From Nomia melanderi (lineage: Eukaryota > Arthropoda > Insecta > Hymenoptera > Halictidae), in the NCBI RefSeq assembly GCF_051020985.1, contig NC_134999.1, forward strand, positions 8,866,001-8,930,000: a stretch of 64,000 bases of DNA. Direction: 5' to 3'. The notes below the pieces were generated by a model. That model was not told the origin of the DNA, did no database searches, and saw only the letters and a list, made by a program, of their open reading frames with translations. Shown here one piece after another: positions 23,735-35,594 of the stretch (position 1 is its first letter; every line of letters starts with the position of its first letter). The position numbers and the translations under genes are program-made.

Positions 23735-23788
23735 TATCCGATGTCAACATTGTCTAAAAACTCTTATAGACAATGTTGACATCGGATA
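23735..23788. repeat. Perfect hairpin, 22-bp arms, 10-nt loop
   Basis: The left arm 23735-23756 begins TATCCGATGTCAAC. The right arm 23767-23788 is its exact reverse complement and ends GTTGACATCGGATA. The loop is AAAACTCTTA. The pairing stops immediately outside the arms. It could be a tiny inverted duplication, a small-RNA precursor or a relic of a transposon end; no flanking target duplication is evident. Confidence 0.85.
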
Positions 23789-24359
23789 ATAAATTTTAAA
23801 CTAAACTATGCAGTTGTGAAAGCGTTAAGAGTCAGAAGAAATACCGTAGATAGGTAAGAGGCAGTACTATTTCCCGCTGCAGCGTGTTGTAAAGAATATA
23901 GAAAGCTTTTATGGTCCACTTAACATGCACACGAGCCATTGAGAACCGTATGATAATTTGAAATTAAATTATAACATATTAATCTGTATAAATTCTCTTT
24001 GAAACTCCGACATGATGTTCAATGACGAATTTACGACGAAATCTATCTTTAAATTTGTAGCAATATCTTTTACCATTTACCATGATGATTATTACATATC
24101 AAATTAATTATTAAATATGAATAATTTATTTATCCGTAAGTTTGTTTATTAGTAAAAAGCAGCTGTCTTTATATTATCGTATAAAATGCAATGAAATAAA
24201 AGTCTCTATAAAAATTGAAGGTAACAGATACGGAATCTTTTAAAAACCGAAGATAACTATAAAACGTCTATAAAACGTTGTCTGATGTTAGCGATTACCT
24301 TCATTAACATAAAGATTAGAATATTGCACAACCCTTTTTGTCACGTAGTTGCTTTACAG

Positions 24360-24437
24360 TTCATCCACTCAGATGATGTCACGGAATTCCTCATTAATTG
24401 CATCCGCCATGTTTTCAGCGCTGCACCCGAGATTCAG
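24360..24437 (+). other. Candidate 78-nt internal coding exon
   Basis: A GC-richer patch between a good acceptor (TTGCTTTACAG, AG at 24358-24359) and a good donor (ATTCAG then GTAATA at 24438). One frame is open through it for exactly 26 codons, phase 0 at both ends, reading FIHSDDVTEFLINC then IRHVFSAAPEIQ. I recognise no family. It lies downstream of the promoter candidate at 22045 and upstream of another phase-0 acceptor near 24992 on the same strand. It could be a real small exon or chance. Confidence 0.3.
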
Positions 24438-24985
24438 GTAATACCAAGAAAGTAACTGGCCTTTAAAAACGCGAACTTGGGCCATTCACCTTTAAAGGTA
24501 TTCTTGAACGAAAAATTTCATTTCCTGGTTGGGTTATTAAGAATTATCGTACTCTCTTGAAACACTAATGGCAAAACGCTTGAAATGTCTACTTATGTCA
24601 GATAATCAATTATTAACAATGAACAATTTATCAGTTCAAAATTTTAATGGTAGTGAAGTGCTAAACATTTCAGCGCGTTTGTTAGTCGCATAAATATAAA
24701 ATACTCTTTTAAATATAAATATAAAATACTCTGTTCATTTTGTAATGTCGCATAGATACATATTTCATATTCTATATTTAGTGTATAAAATATCAAAAAT
24801 TGTATATATTTCATATTTATTATATTTCGTATTCTGTACCCAAGAAAAAATTCCTATATATACATTTATTTTATGTTTAATAAATTAACGCAGTAATTAT
24901 TCTTAAAGTTTGCATAATTTATTTTATTCGGGCGAAGGAAGTTTGAACGACAAATCATGAAAACTTAACTCTTCTTCTTCTACTA

Positions 24986-25234
24986 TTGAAGTTCCGAAAC
25001 TTTTTTCGAGCAGTTTGGGGTTTTCGGGTTGGAGGAGGTGGATATCTGGCGAGATTATTTTATGAACTTTTAGATTGGAAAACGTTTAAGATCACCATAA
25101 CAAAACGACCAATTTTTTTCAAATTTGCTCGAGATAAGCAGGGTGGTCGTTTTAAACTTGATCCCAAGATTGTACGTGAAGGGGTCTTTGCTGAAATTAC
25201 CTATTCACGATTAAGGTCAAACAAGTATATATAG
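24986..25234 (+). other. Candidate terminal exon or repeat fragment
   Basis: An open frame of about 80 codons follows a pyrimidine run (CTTCTTCTTCTACTATTGAAG). It reads FRNFFRAVWGFRVGGGG, later DWKTFKITITKRPIFFKF and KLDPKIVREGVF, and stops at TAG 25232-25234. It would join in phase with 24360-24437. It also contains a 10-bp inverted repeat (AAAACGACCA at 25102 with TGGTCGTTTT at 25144), which could point to a mobile-element origin instead. No family recognised. Confidence 0.2.
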
Positions 25235-26321
25235 CTAATAGATATTCGTAATGCGTTTTTTAAGGAAAAACTTTTGAGGAACGTTCACCCTAAGTTGAAA
25301 ATTTCAACAGAATTTTATTTCTTTTCTCCACATTCCGTAAGAAATTTTTTATTATTAATATTTTTAGGATTGCTATTAAAGATTTGATTTTAGTTTATTG
25401 AAAATACTGCTGCGATAAAGAAGCATTGTACAGATTCAATTTTGAGAATTTTATAATTTCATAAAACATTTGATAGGAACAATAGTGATAGCATATATCA
25501 CCGAAGTAGATAATAACAAATAGTAATGATAGATATTAAGAATTATAAGATGATCTTAATTTTGTTAGCTGAGAAGGATTAAAGAAGGAGTCACTATATA
25601 TCGTTTATATTGTATATTCAACAACCAAAACATTTTCACAACATAAAATAATATTACTCAACTGAAATATTATGAGATTAATGTTTAGTCTATGTTAACA
25701 TACCCTTTATTCATCTTAAATCAATTATATCATTGATTATAAAATAAAAGTCTTCCTACGTTCAATAATATTGATAAAAATTATGTATATATACCGTCTG
25801 CTTAATTGTGCGCTCTTTATTTAAACAGTTGTATGCATAGTTTCCTAATTATGTACACACACATGTTAAGTGATGAGTCATCGGCATGTTGAGACGCTTC
25901 TGGCAAAATGCGTATTAGAAAACTTGAATTGACAATTTTAATATGTTTATGTATGTGTTAAATAAGTTTCAGCAATAAAATTAAATCTGAAGGACGTTTG
26001 ACTGTACAGATAATACGTATGCAGTATATTTTAAAAGTATTTGATTACTGCAGAGTTGTCAATATAAATATTGTTTGATTATCTCTTAATATATTACAAA
26101 ATAGCTACTTAATAATGAAAATAGTAGGTATATGCAATTGAAAAATGTTAACAGTGAACAGTGTATGTAAACTTTCGTATCGTGCCAATAAATTGAGTTT
26201 ATCTATTATTATAAAACTAAGTTAAATTACGACATATTTAATTTAATTTACCATGTTATAGAATAGTACAAAAATATATTTTATTACAAATATATTTTCA
26301 TTTATCATATCTCGTAAATTC
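25235..26321. other. AT-rich stretch, nothing recognised
   Basis: No coding frame, structured repeat or RNA gene could be supported here. Confidence 0.5.
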
Positions 26322-26540
26322 TCATTTTCTAAACCATGTTTTACATTCACCTAACGTATCGATAGCGTTTACCAATTTAGCATGCGCGGTTACAGTCATG
26401 CATAAATTATCCGTAAACAATACTACTTGTGTCTCAATAGTCATGTTACGATCGCAGTCGACACTCGTACTACAAGTACGCTTTCGTAATGGTATACTAT
26501 TATACTTACGTACTAATGTTACAAAATAATGCTGCAACAA
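26322..26540 (-). pseudogene. Reverse-transcriptase fragment of a non-LTR retrotransposon (relic)
   Basis: The minus strand has a 72-codon open frame. Its C-terminal half, QVVLFTDNLCMTVTAHA followed by LVNAIDTLGE and WFRK, resembles the stretch of Jockey-like reverse transcriptases around and after the catalytic Y/F-A-D-D box, where a helix and a WF.KW motif normally follow. Here the box reads FTDN, so one catalytic aspartate is lost. The fragment stops at TGA right after WFRK and nothing RT-like continues on either side. The assignment rests on short motif resemblance, so it is tentative. It could also be chance. Confidence 0.35.
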
Positions 26541-27520
26541 ATGTAGCTTGCTATCGGATACAATGATTTCAAATGAATTATGTTGCTATGTTTGGTGACA
26601 ACCATTGAAGGATTATAATCGTTAATGTTATGCAAAATTGAATGCTCTTAGGCATCCATTTATCATTTTAAAATATTACAATTCAGTGACTAAAAGTTTT
26701 GATATTTTTCATCTGGTTTCAGTATTGTTGCATTCATATTTTGTATTACAGAAGTAATGTATTTCGTGAAACCAGAAATTTAATCTTTTAAAAATCAATA
26801 AAACTAAACTTTTTTAATAATAATGATGACATACTTCAATAATTTCAATTTATGTATACAGTAATTATTTCTGAATAAGTTCGTATAGAATGAGATTATA
26901 AAACTGTTATTATTTTATACATTTATCAGTTTTTGAAATTTATTTAATCTGTGCAATGATTAGTAAATAAAAAATAATTATTTAAATACTTGAATTGTAT
27001 ATTGAATTGTATATTCAATTTTCAAGTTCTTCCATTTATATCTATCAAGATTAATAAATGGAATTTTTACAATTCGCTTTATTCAATAAAATTAATTTTT
27101 AAGCATTAAATACTATAGTCACCTTAAACACATTACTTTATGTATTTATAATTTGCTAACTTCTATTAATTAAAAGGTAAATTTCTGTCAGTAATATTTG
27201 ACAGACAGATTCATAATTTACAACATATCGATTGAACCAAACGTATTCATGCACGTATCATTAATTACAACACAGTACCATCAATATTTCGTTCATTCAT
27301 TATCGACTGGCAAACTAATAATTTAATAATTCGATTCGATTAATTCACAAAATTAATTTAAACGCTATAAATTACACAACAAAATCGAAACAGTATTTCA
27401 ATATACCCACAGCCATACATCGACAATGCTATTCAATTAGAACCATCACGGTGTCTCTCAGGGTTCATCGTCACTTTCACAATTCACTGCGTCACGAAAT
27501 GTGTAGTACTCCTTGTGAAT
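26541..27520. other. AT-rich 3' flank of the transporter gene
   Basis: No gene seen. On the minus strand this is downstream of the transporter stop codon and probably contains its 3' UTR. The candidate poly(A) signal is listed separately. Confidence 0.45.
27078..27083 (-). terminator. Candidate poly(A) signal of the transporter gene
   Basis: TTTATT on the plus strand reads AATAAA on the transporter strand, about 440 bp past its stop codon. In such AT-rich DNA other AATAAA matches are expected, so it is a candidate only. Confidence 0.25.
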
Positions 27521-29200
27521 TCACTTCGTAGCCTCAACCTGGTTTAGTTTCTCCTTTTCGTCTCTCTCTCCCAGCTGATTCATCGTTACCTCATAACTGG
27601 CACTGGTCTTCCTCTTTGATCCCAGGCAAGTCGTGAAACAGGTATCTCCGAGTCCAAAATTCTCTCCGTCTTCGATGCTTTCGGGCATCGGCTGGTTGAC
27701 AGTCTCCGGCAGATAGAGTGCTAAGAACCCAGACACAAGAGCCACGAATCCGAACAAAACTGCCGGAACTTTGGGGTTGAACGAGTCCAACAGCATGATC
27801 ATCGGGGTCAAAGCTCCGCTGAGCCTAGCACACATGGATCCGATACCCAAAGCAGTGTTCCTGACCACGGTAGGGAACAGCTCAGCGGTGTAATTATAAA
27901 TGACAGCGAAGGAACCAGCTATACAGGCCTTTCCAAACAAAACAATGGCTACAACCGCGGAAGCAGCCACGCTACTCCCCGTGGGCACACTGGAAGCTAT
28001 GATGCAACAGACTCCGCCTATCAGCATGAAAGTGCTGACCACACACCGCCTTCCAGTCCTGTCCATCAAGCAGCACATTAGAATATAAGATGGCAGTTCG
28101 ACGAGCCCACTCAGGAATAACATTAGGAAAGGATTGCCAACCAAATTGCCAGCATTTAACGATAGCCCATAATAGACAAGTGAGTTAGCAAACCAATTCA
28201 AACAGACGTTCAGCATCTTCTTTCTTAAGTTAGGAGTTTTGAAGAGGTCCAGAGCTCCATAGGACCTGTCTTCTTGCCTGACATGCTGGACCTTGGCTTC
28301 GCTGATTAGCTTAGCTGCGTCGATATCTACATTGTTACCGTTCATCTTTAAACCTTTACGAACTATCACCAGAGCTTCGCTGACTCTGCCTTGGGCCCAA
28401 AGCCACCTAGGCGACTCATCCATAAGCCACCAGTGGCCGATTAGTAGGCTACTGTGTAACCCATAGGTGATCTGCAGCCACATTCTGTCCTTGATCACAG
28501 CTCCCCAGATAGCTACCAGCATGAATCCGACTGCAAAGGCTAACTGGAACATCACTCCGCAGACTGTCCTCTTGGAGGGACCAACCAGCTCCATGGTTAA
28601 GACGAATCCTGTGATGTAGGCGCCAGCTGATCCAAAGATTCCATAGAGGAATCTCAGACACAAGAAAACGTAATATTGGTTCACTAAAGCTACAGTCACT
28701 CCGAGGATCAGTTGAGCTACCGAGGACACGTAGAAAATAATCTTGCGGCCGTATTTGTCTGCCATGCTACCCAGCGTGACCGCACCGATAAAAACACCGA
28801 ACATGTACATTGATTGAGCTAATGAGCCCATCCAGCGCTGGGAGCAAACAAAGTTCCATTCCATTCCGCGGGACGATTGGAAGTACTGAGTGTCGTAGGT
28901 CCAGGAGTCGCATTTTTGTATGGTATTGTTGACGTCAAGGTAGTGGCAAGCGTCCACGGCTCGAGGCAGGCCATCGATTAGCAATGATGAGTTCCAGGCG
29001 GATGAAACGTTTAAATGATTAAAGGGTTCTGGGACGTTGCATTTGTAAGGAGGTACGGCTGCTACTGTTAGTAGTGTTAGCATGTGAAGACCAGCTGTAA
29101 GGGCACCGATCACGTGCAAGGAGAATTGCCAGCATTGGTACTTGCCGAAGTCGCCTAGGTGGGACATCAGCTCTTCGAGGTTTCTGTCCACGCTCGCCAT
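27521..29200 (-). CDS. SLC22-type organic cation transporter-like protein (MFS), 559 aa
   Basis: Complete single-exon coding sequence, ATG at 29198-29200, stop at 27521-27523. The major facilitator superfamily fold is clear: a first membrane segment near residues 25-50, then a long extracellular loop (about 50-125) with four cysteines (54, 85, 97, 119) and glycosylation sites N64, N70 and N91. The MFS motif GSMADKYGRK (144-153) follows TM2, the SLC22 motif DESPRW (261-266) follows TM6, and MDRTGRR (379-385) lies between TM8 and TM9. NYTAELFPTVVRNTALG (436-452) and PETVNQPMPE (498-507) are typical of insect organic cation/carcinine transporters. Length is normal for the family. The role would be uptake or release of small organic cations or zwitterions across the plasma membrane; the substrate cannot be read from the sequence. 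A likely 5' UTR splice acceptor lies 27 bp upstream. Confidence 0.95.
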   Translation of the reverse strand: MASVDRNLEELMSHLGDFGKYQCWQFSLHVIGALTAGLHMLTLLTVAAVPPYKCNVPEPFNHLNVSSAWNSSLLIDGLPRAVDACHYLDVNNTIQKCDSWTYDTQYFQSSRGMEWNFVCSQRWMGSLAQSMYMFGVFIGAVTLGSMADKYGRKIIFYVSSVAQLILGVTVALVNQYYVFLCLRFLYGIFGSAGAYITGFVLTMELVGPSKRTVCGVMFQLAFAVGFMLVAIWGAVIKDRMWLQITYGLHSSLLIGHWWLMDESPRWLWAQGRVSEALVIVRKGLKMNGNNVDIDAAKLISEAKVQHVRQEDRSYGALDLFKTPNLRKKMLNVCLNWFANSLVYYGLSLNAGNLVGNPFLMLFLSGLVELPSYILMCCLMDRTGRRCVVSTFMLIGGVCCIIASSVPTGSSVAASAVVAIVLFGKACIAGSFAVIYNYTAELFPTVVRNTALGIGSMCARLSGALTPMIMLLDSFNPKVPAVLFGFVALVSGFLALYLPETVNQPMPESIEDGENFGLGDTCFTTCLGSKRKTSASYEVTMNQLGERDEKEKLNQVEATK

Positions 29201-29245
29201 TGTTAATAATAAGTGGAAGGTCGGGGACTGAGACTAATGAAAAGA
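29201..29245 (-). promoter_or_regulatory. Short 5' UTR with a candidate splice acceptor
   Basis: On the transporter strand, ATCTTTTCATTAGTCTCAG precedes the start codon by 27 bp (AG at 29228-29229), a good pyrimidine tract plus acceptor. This suggests an upstream untranslated exon. No core promoter could be placed. Confidence 0.4.
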
Positions 29246-31364
29246 TTGCTTGAGGTTAGATTTAAATTGAATAAGGGCTTTATTGAATTTTAATGATCGT
29301 CCAAATTCAATTTATAGTTGTATATTTTTTAATCTACTGGGTGACGGGAAAGGTTGATAGAATGAAACGAATTAATAGTTAAGGTAGAAGTAACTTTGTT
29401 GCACAAACATGTGAATTGGTTTATCTTGATGTTCACGAAACTAGATCACTCACTAACGTTGGTACAGTAAACGGTGGTCATTCGCATATTGACCATGAGT
29501 TGGATTTATTTTCTATAAAATTTTCTGGCGAGTTCAAATCTTCGTCGTATTTATTTCTTGTTTGGTTTTTGTGCTGATGTGAACGGTTATTGTTGCACGA
29601 ATTTCGTGAGATAATTCCGAAGATTGATCTGAAAGAAAACACAGTAAAAATCAGATAAACATTTATGTACAAAATATAGATATAATTGAATCAATGATTA
29701 AAAGTGGTCGATAATATTGTATATCGTATAAACATTCAGTAGAATTCTATTAGAAACATTGTTCGAAAATCACAAGTAAACGACCATTAGCCCTTTTCGC
29801 GTTATCTATGCAATTTTAAAGTTATTCTATTATAAATAAAAAGAATTTCTGTAATTAAATTATTAATGTTTTAGCTTACAAAATTTCATGAGCGTGATAT
29901 GACCTACACGAAGCAATTACTTTTGTAATTCGTTTGTGATATAAGGTACAATAAATTGTTTATTAATTCATTATTGATTTGTATGAATCTTATTGAATTG
30001 ATTGTACAAAATATTCTGCTCTTCAACGTAAAGTATTTAATTAAAACAGTTTCAGCACTTAAAGGTAGTGTTTCCTTGCAGACAATATAACATTCCAAAT
30101 TATGAGCCAGTATTATTTAATTATTATTGAAAGTTAAATAAAAAATATATCAATCGTTTTCATAATTTACGTAGCTAGAACCATGAAGAGTCAACGATAG
30201 TATGCTATTATGACTTTAATATAATTACTAATAGAAAAATAGTTGTGGAATCTGGAATTTAAAATCTGCCATTTATAAATTTTTACATTTTTTCTATCAT
30301 TATCAGATATACGTCTTAAAATAACATAAGCCTCTCTGTGTAATTTTCTTTTTTACGTAATATCAGTAGAAATAATTTACATATTTATAATGAATGAATC
30401 ACACAGTATACTGGGGAAAACCACATAGCACTTACTATAATTTGTGTGGTCAAGAATTTGATACATGGTTTCTTAGATAGTAACGTATACGTATTAAAGA
30501 TGGCATTCCAGTGTTCGGAATTTACATTGGAAATAACAGATATTGACAGTGAAGGACTACCATACAATTTTTAGTTGAAGTAATATAATTGAAGTATACG
30601 TAATAATAGAATATAATAAAAAAAAAGACTGATACTTTTTCTAGATATTTACAAATTATAAGTTATAGGTTCGTTATAAATAAATGAAAACCAAAGATTA
30701 GTTAGTCTTCGTTAGTCTGTCTATTAGGTATAGAAAAGAAATTCCTTATTTGAAAATCTGCATTCCAGATTTAAACAAAAATTTAGTTTTTAAGAGTGAA
30801 AGAATTACTTCTAAATTAAATTAATTATTAATTTACTCTGAAACTATTTTGATCATTTTTTCACTCTATGGACTATATTCGCAGCAAAGTTGAACATACA
30901 TTAACATTTCTTTTACAATGTTCACGCAGCACTCCGAAAGTAATATTAATAGTAATATTAATTATTAACAAATCTATTTTTAAATAAGTTTATATCTTAA
31001 TAAATGTTTTAAATAAAATTTTCAAATTGGGGGTACGTTCAATTTTGTAGCAATCATTTACGTAAATTACAATTCATAAGTTTTTAATCATTCTTAATAT
31101 TCACGGGTTTTGAGAAAACGAAAGTTCGATATTTCTTATTGTAATAGCTTTTTTTCATTTATTTCAGTAAGCATTCTTTAATTATTTCATTCATTAATTT
31201 ATAAATTTTGAATGCTTTCACAGATCCTAAAATTTTCTCATTTAAAATTATTTTGATTAGCTTCTCATTTTTAATTATATATCGATGATAGAATTCTTAT
31301 TAAAAATGAAGGTACTTATTTTAACAAAACCAATCTGAAAGACTTCGAATACAATATATTAAAA
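29246..31364. other. AT-rich stretch, nothing recognised
   Basis: Upstream side of the transporter gene. No coding exon, RNA gene or structured repeat could be supported. Confidence 0.45.
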
Positions 31365-31391
31365 ACACACACACACACACACACACACACA
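31365..31391. repeat. (AC)n microsatellite
   Basis: About 13 uninterrupted AC dinucleotides. Confidence 0.95.
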
Positions 31392-31924
31392 GCTCCTGCT
31401 TTTTACACTAATTTAAAGTATTACAAAAATCACCAACATTCAATCCTATCGTTAACATTAAAAAATTTATGTTTCTCTCTCACTTGGTAAGCAATTCCAA
31501 ACGTTCGAACGTATTCTGTGTTATAATAATAATAGAAATATAACTGTTCCGTGAAACACAAATGTCATTTTAATTGCACAGTATTGGAATGTTTTCTTTT
31601 CAATGAAATTTTCACTAATATTTATTCTTGTTTACACGTGTACACTTTGTCCACCAACGCTTCAGGAAGTTCTCGTGAAAGGTTTAGCATTCGACTGAAC
31701 TCAGAATCGTATTACGGCCAATATAAACGTATATGGAACCGTCTTATCATGTGTACACCACACAAATATCAGTCGCTTTCGTTGCCAGCATCTGGACACA
31801 GGGTCGATTAATCTAATTTCGAAAGAGTTTCCATATTTGAGAATTGTTTCGGATAGATAAGCTTCGATGATGTAAAATAGAAATCTTTTCAAATGAACTA
31901 TTTTATACCTATTTACTAAATAAA

Positions 31925-32041
31925 ATGGGCTGCGATATAATGTTTACGGTCTGGCTTTCTATCCAGATTGTGATCTTCTGCGGTTATAGTGACTCTTGGC
32001 CTAGATGTAAAAGAAACTTGCATCTCTTGCTGGATAAATAA
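31925..32041 (+). CDS. Hypothetical 38-aa secreted-type peptide
   Basis: A short ATG-started frame in a good context (AAAATGG) reads MGCDIMFTVWLSIQIVIFCG, then YSDSWPRCKRNLHLLLDK and stops at TAA. Residues 6-20 form a hydrophobic stretch like a signal peptide, followed by a polar tail with a CKR site that could be a cleavage site. It stands out because it is GC-richer than its surroundings. I recognise no neuropeptide or hormone. It might be a first exon (possible donor GATGTAAAAG near 32013) or chance. Confidence 0.2.
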   Translation: MGCDIMFTVWLSIQIVIFCGYSDSWPRCKRNLHLLLDK

Positions 32042-33515
32042 CATGAAGAAAAGAAAAATAGTACTGTGTATAAAATAACGTCGATTTTCGTGAGAAAATT
32101 TCGGGAAGGGTTTTCCGTTAAAAATTAAAAAATTGATACGTTTAGTAAGTTGTGAAAAATAAATAAATTTTGTTTAATGTTTAGTGTTTTATAACATTTT
32201 TAAAGCCGTTTCCCTAATTTTTCAATTCCAATTATTTATTATGTAATATATTTCTTATTTTAGGAATTTTCTTTCCGGCTTAGAAAAATTAAAATGAGTA
32301 CTGTTGTTGAATTGTATAGAATATTAAATATTATATCATATTTTAATATTTCTGTATAATAGTATGTACAATATTACGATAATCATAATAATGTTATTAA
32401 GTTTCTTTTAAAAATAATTGTTATTACACTTTTAATTAGCATAACAATTAGTCAAATCATTAAAAAATGATCTTATTTATATAATTCCTCATTAGTCTCG
32501 TATCATTATATAGTAGGTTTCTAGTAATTTCATATTGTTTAATAATCGTTTGTATGTAATTCAATCGACAAGCATTTTTACTTCTGTTTTCTGTTTATAA
32601 GAATTTAATTCACCCGTTTTATTTGTTATTGTGTTTAATAATCAAGTTGGATATCAAACGAATACTTTTGTCAGCTTTATCATCATCTTTCCAAATAGAA
32701 GCGGGATTAAAATTGAAGAAGCCCTGAGTGATTCACAACCAATAAAGTACTTTGTTTTGTTCAGTAATTCTTTTGAAGGATTCGCGTATTTTTGGTGAAT
32801 TTTAATTAATTCCAAGATTTTACATTTCCATGTTTTTTCAGGCAGGAAAGTTAACGAACCGATTTCACGTAATCAATGCATTGGTGTCAACTGCAGCCGT
32901 TCAGTTAATAACATTCACGAAACCAAATCACTCGTGATATCGAATGTTATTTACCAGTCATTACGCGCAAAATATTCAATGTACGTTATAAATACACAAA
33001 ACAACGATTAAAAGTAATTATTTGATTTTCCTTCAATTCCACTGCAATAATTTCATTATTACAAGCCAACTTCTTAATTGTGAATAATTTAAAATTTTGT
33101 CGATCCTCCTTCACTCAAAAATCATTTTCATTTACTGAAATAATCTGATTAAAACCTCCACAATTATTAGCTACAGAATTTGATCATTAACACTGTTCCA
33201 AAACCATTGTACTAATTATTAAACGTATAATACAAACTGAAATATGTCACGACATAAATTTCATTTGATATATAACCGATATCTAAACGACTTATTTATT
33301 AGAATTCTTCTTAAATTCAAAGCTACTTTTCAATAATAAGAAGAATAAGTCGATCGTGGTAGTTGAAAATTTCCTTTTCATTCGTCCAAGATTGAAGTTC
33401 ACTTTTGTCAGGAAGGTGTCAATTTTTTAAGGAAACACACAGGATCCTCACGGCTCGTCAAATTAGTGTGAAAACTTTCCATACCTCAGGAGATTCGATC
33501 GTTTTCCTTCTTAAT
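32042..33515. other. AT-rich stretch, nothing recognised
   Basis: No supported gene. The AT-rich background gives only short frames. Confidence 0.45.
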
Positions 33516-33767
33516 TCACTTCGGAGTAACCGGTTTCTGTCCGTTCGATTTTTCAGGATCTATTTTTACGTGTCTCCCGTAACGAAATTTTCGTCGAATG
33601 TGGTTCCATACGTTCCTCCAGGCTAACACGCGTTCAACCTCTCTGTCGTGCACCTCGTGAATGGCCTTGTGGATATCAATCAGCCATCTTGCCTGGTTAC
33701 TTTCACACGATATTCCTTTCAACACAGTATTGCATGAAGGAATCAGTGTCCCTTGATCGTAATGCAC
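33516..33767 (-). other. Exon-like open frame, basic amphipathic peptide, unidentified
   Basis: An 83-codon minus-strand frame in a locally GC-richer patch. From about codon 24 it reads NQARWLIDIHKAIHEVHD, REVERVLAWRNVWNHIRRKF and RYGRHVKIDPEKSNGQKPV, then stops at TGA. Codon choice is varied and third positions are often G or C, unlike the surrounding DNA. The middle would form one or two amphipathic helices rich in R, K and H. The first codon is GTG, so it is either an exon entered by splicing (for example AGTAACCAG before the NQARW region) or chance. No family recognised. Confidence 0.3.
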
Positions 33768-35594
33768 CTTACTCGGCTACCGAGTGAAACGGTCAGTGCC
33801 AATGAACTCGCGTATGCATAAACGGCCACGAAATGATTTGAACACGCGTATAATCATTGGCCCCTGGTTCACCAATTATCATTTCTCGGCATACAATGCA
33901 TTGACAAATGCATTCGGGTAAACAGTTTCGAGAACTCGTTTCGTGGTATTGATACATGTACCTTATTCTTGAAATTAATACATTTATGTCAGTTTAAAAA
34001 TAAATTCTGCATTCTATAAAAGTAACATTCTGTATTAAATGAATATTAATGAAAGCAATATTTTATATTATTGTTAATTTTACAAGGCATGTAGTATGAA
34101 ATATCATGATTACCAGGTATTTTTTGAGTGGATACTGTAAAATTATTTTTTTAAATATATATTAATTGGGTTTTTTAATTAGTTTGTATTGTAATACTAT
34201 AAAGGTTTTGTATATTTTAATATATCATTAGTTATCCAGTATTTTTTCAGAAGAAAATGTCTATCTTTTTAATTAAACTCAAATTTATTCGTACAAGATT
34301 GGATACAATTATTTTTCTTTCATACACGATTGGAATTGATTTTATTGCAGTTCAGTAGCTGCAACCAATATATTTACATGTGGAATGCATTTATATATAT
34401 TAGAAAACATATAGTTCGGTTAAGAAGTTGCTGACCTTGAGATTTTCTTGGTACTTTTATGTACGAATGCGTACATTGACTAATCCCCCAAACTATTTAA
34501 CATTTACTTAATAATATTTCCCCATAACACCTGGCACTTGAAAAAATTCGTCGTTACGCGGTATGTATGCCATTAGGCTTAATGGAACACGAATGGTACC
34601 TATTTTATAAATACATATTTTCAGTATGCATGGAAATGTCCATTTATACATGCTACATAACATTTCTTTGTGACATAAAATATTTTGTACAAAACAATTT
34701 CATTTAAATATTGCCACTAGAGTGTACAACTATGGAATTAAAATTTATAAATAAATATTTAATTAAAGAGGTTTTCAAAATATTGACTTGGATTTTATTC
34801 GTACAAATGAATAATAATAAACATATAAATTTTATAGTCAGTTGCTAACAGTCGTGAATTAGTTAATGAATATATTAATCGTTTATAATACTTAACAATT
34901 CCAAATTTTAAACATACACTTTGATTTAATCTTGTACATCCTTACTGAAAAAAACCTATCGGAGTTGAACAAAATATTGAAACATTGATTTTAGAATTGG
35001 TTTGGAAAATTTAACTTTTCCTTTTCCGTAATATTGTGCCATATATCCTCGATACAAAAAATTGAAGTGTTGTAGTTAAAAAGTATCTATCGATTGAAAG
35101 AAAAAATAGAAATGAAATCTCATGCAGTTGAAGAAATACATCAGTGAATCATGGAAGATACAATATAGAAAGATGATAGGTGGAGCAGTGAGTGGAGATG
35201 TTACGTTTGAAACACGAAGTTTCGTGTAAATTGAATTTATAGTAATTTTATGATGCGTACGATATATATAATACATGCTCTTCACGGTGCACAATCTTCT
35301 CTACTGTCGTTTCTTCATTTTGTGAAAGGATACATTGAATTAAGGCCAGTTATGAAACGAACATCTGATACTGTGTTCAGTTGTTACATCGCTTCAATTC
35401 TCACAAAAATGCTACATAATAATTTCAATCCCAGAGCCATCTAATTTTTACAGTTTTTATAAAACACTCTTATATTCATAATACTTACGACATAACTTTT
35501 CATAAAAGATACCATTTATTTTAGGAGCTAAAGACCAGCCAATCACTCAGTGTATATTCCACGCATTAACTGAATAATAATGCTATAATTATTC
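33768..35594. other. AT-rich stretch, nothing recognised
   Basis: Moderately GC-richer up to about 33900, then AT-rich. No gene, RNA or repeat could be supported. Confidence 0.45.
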
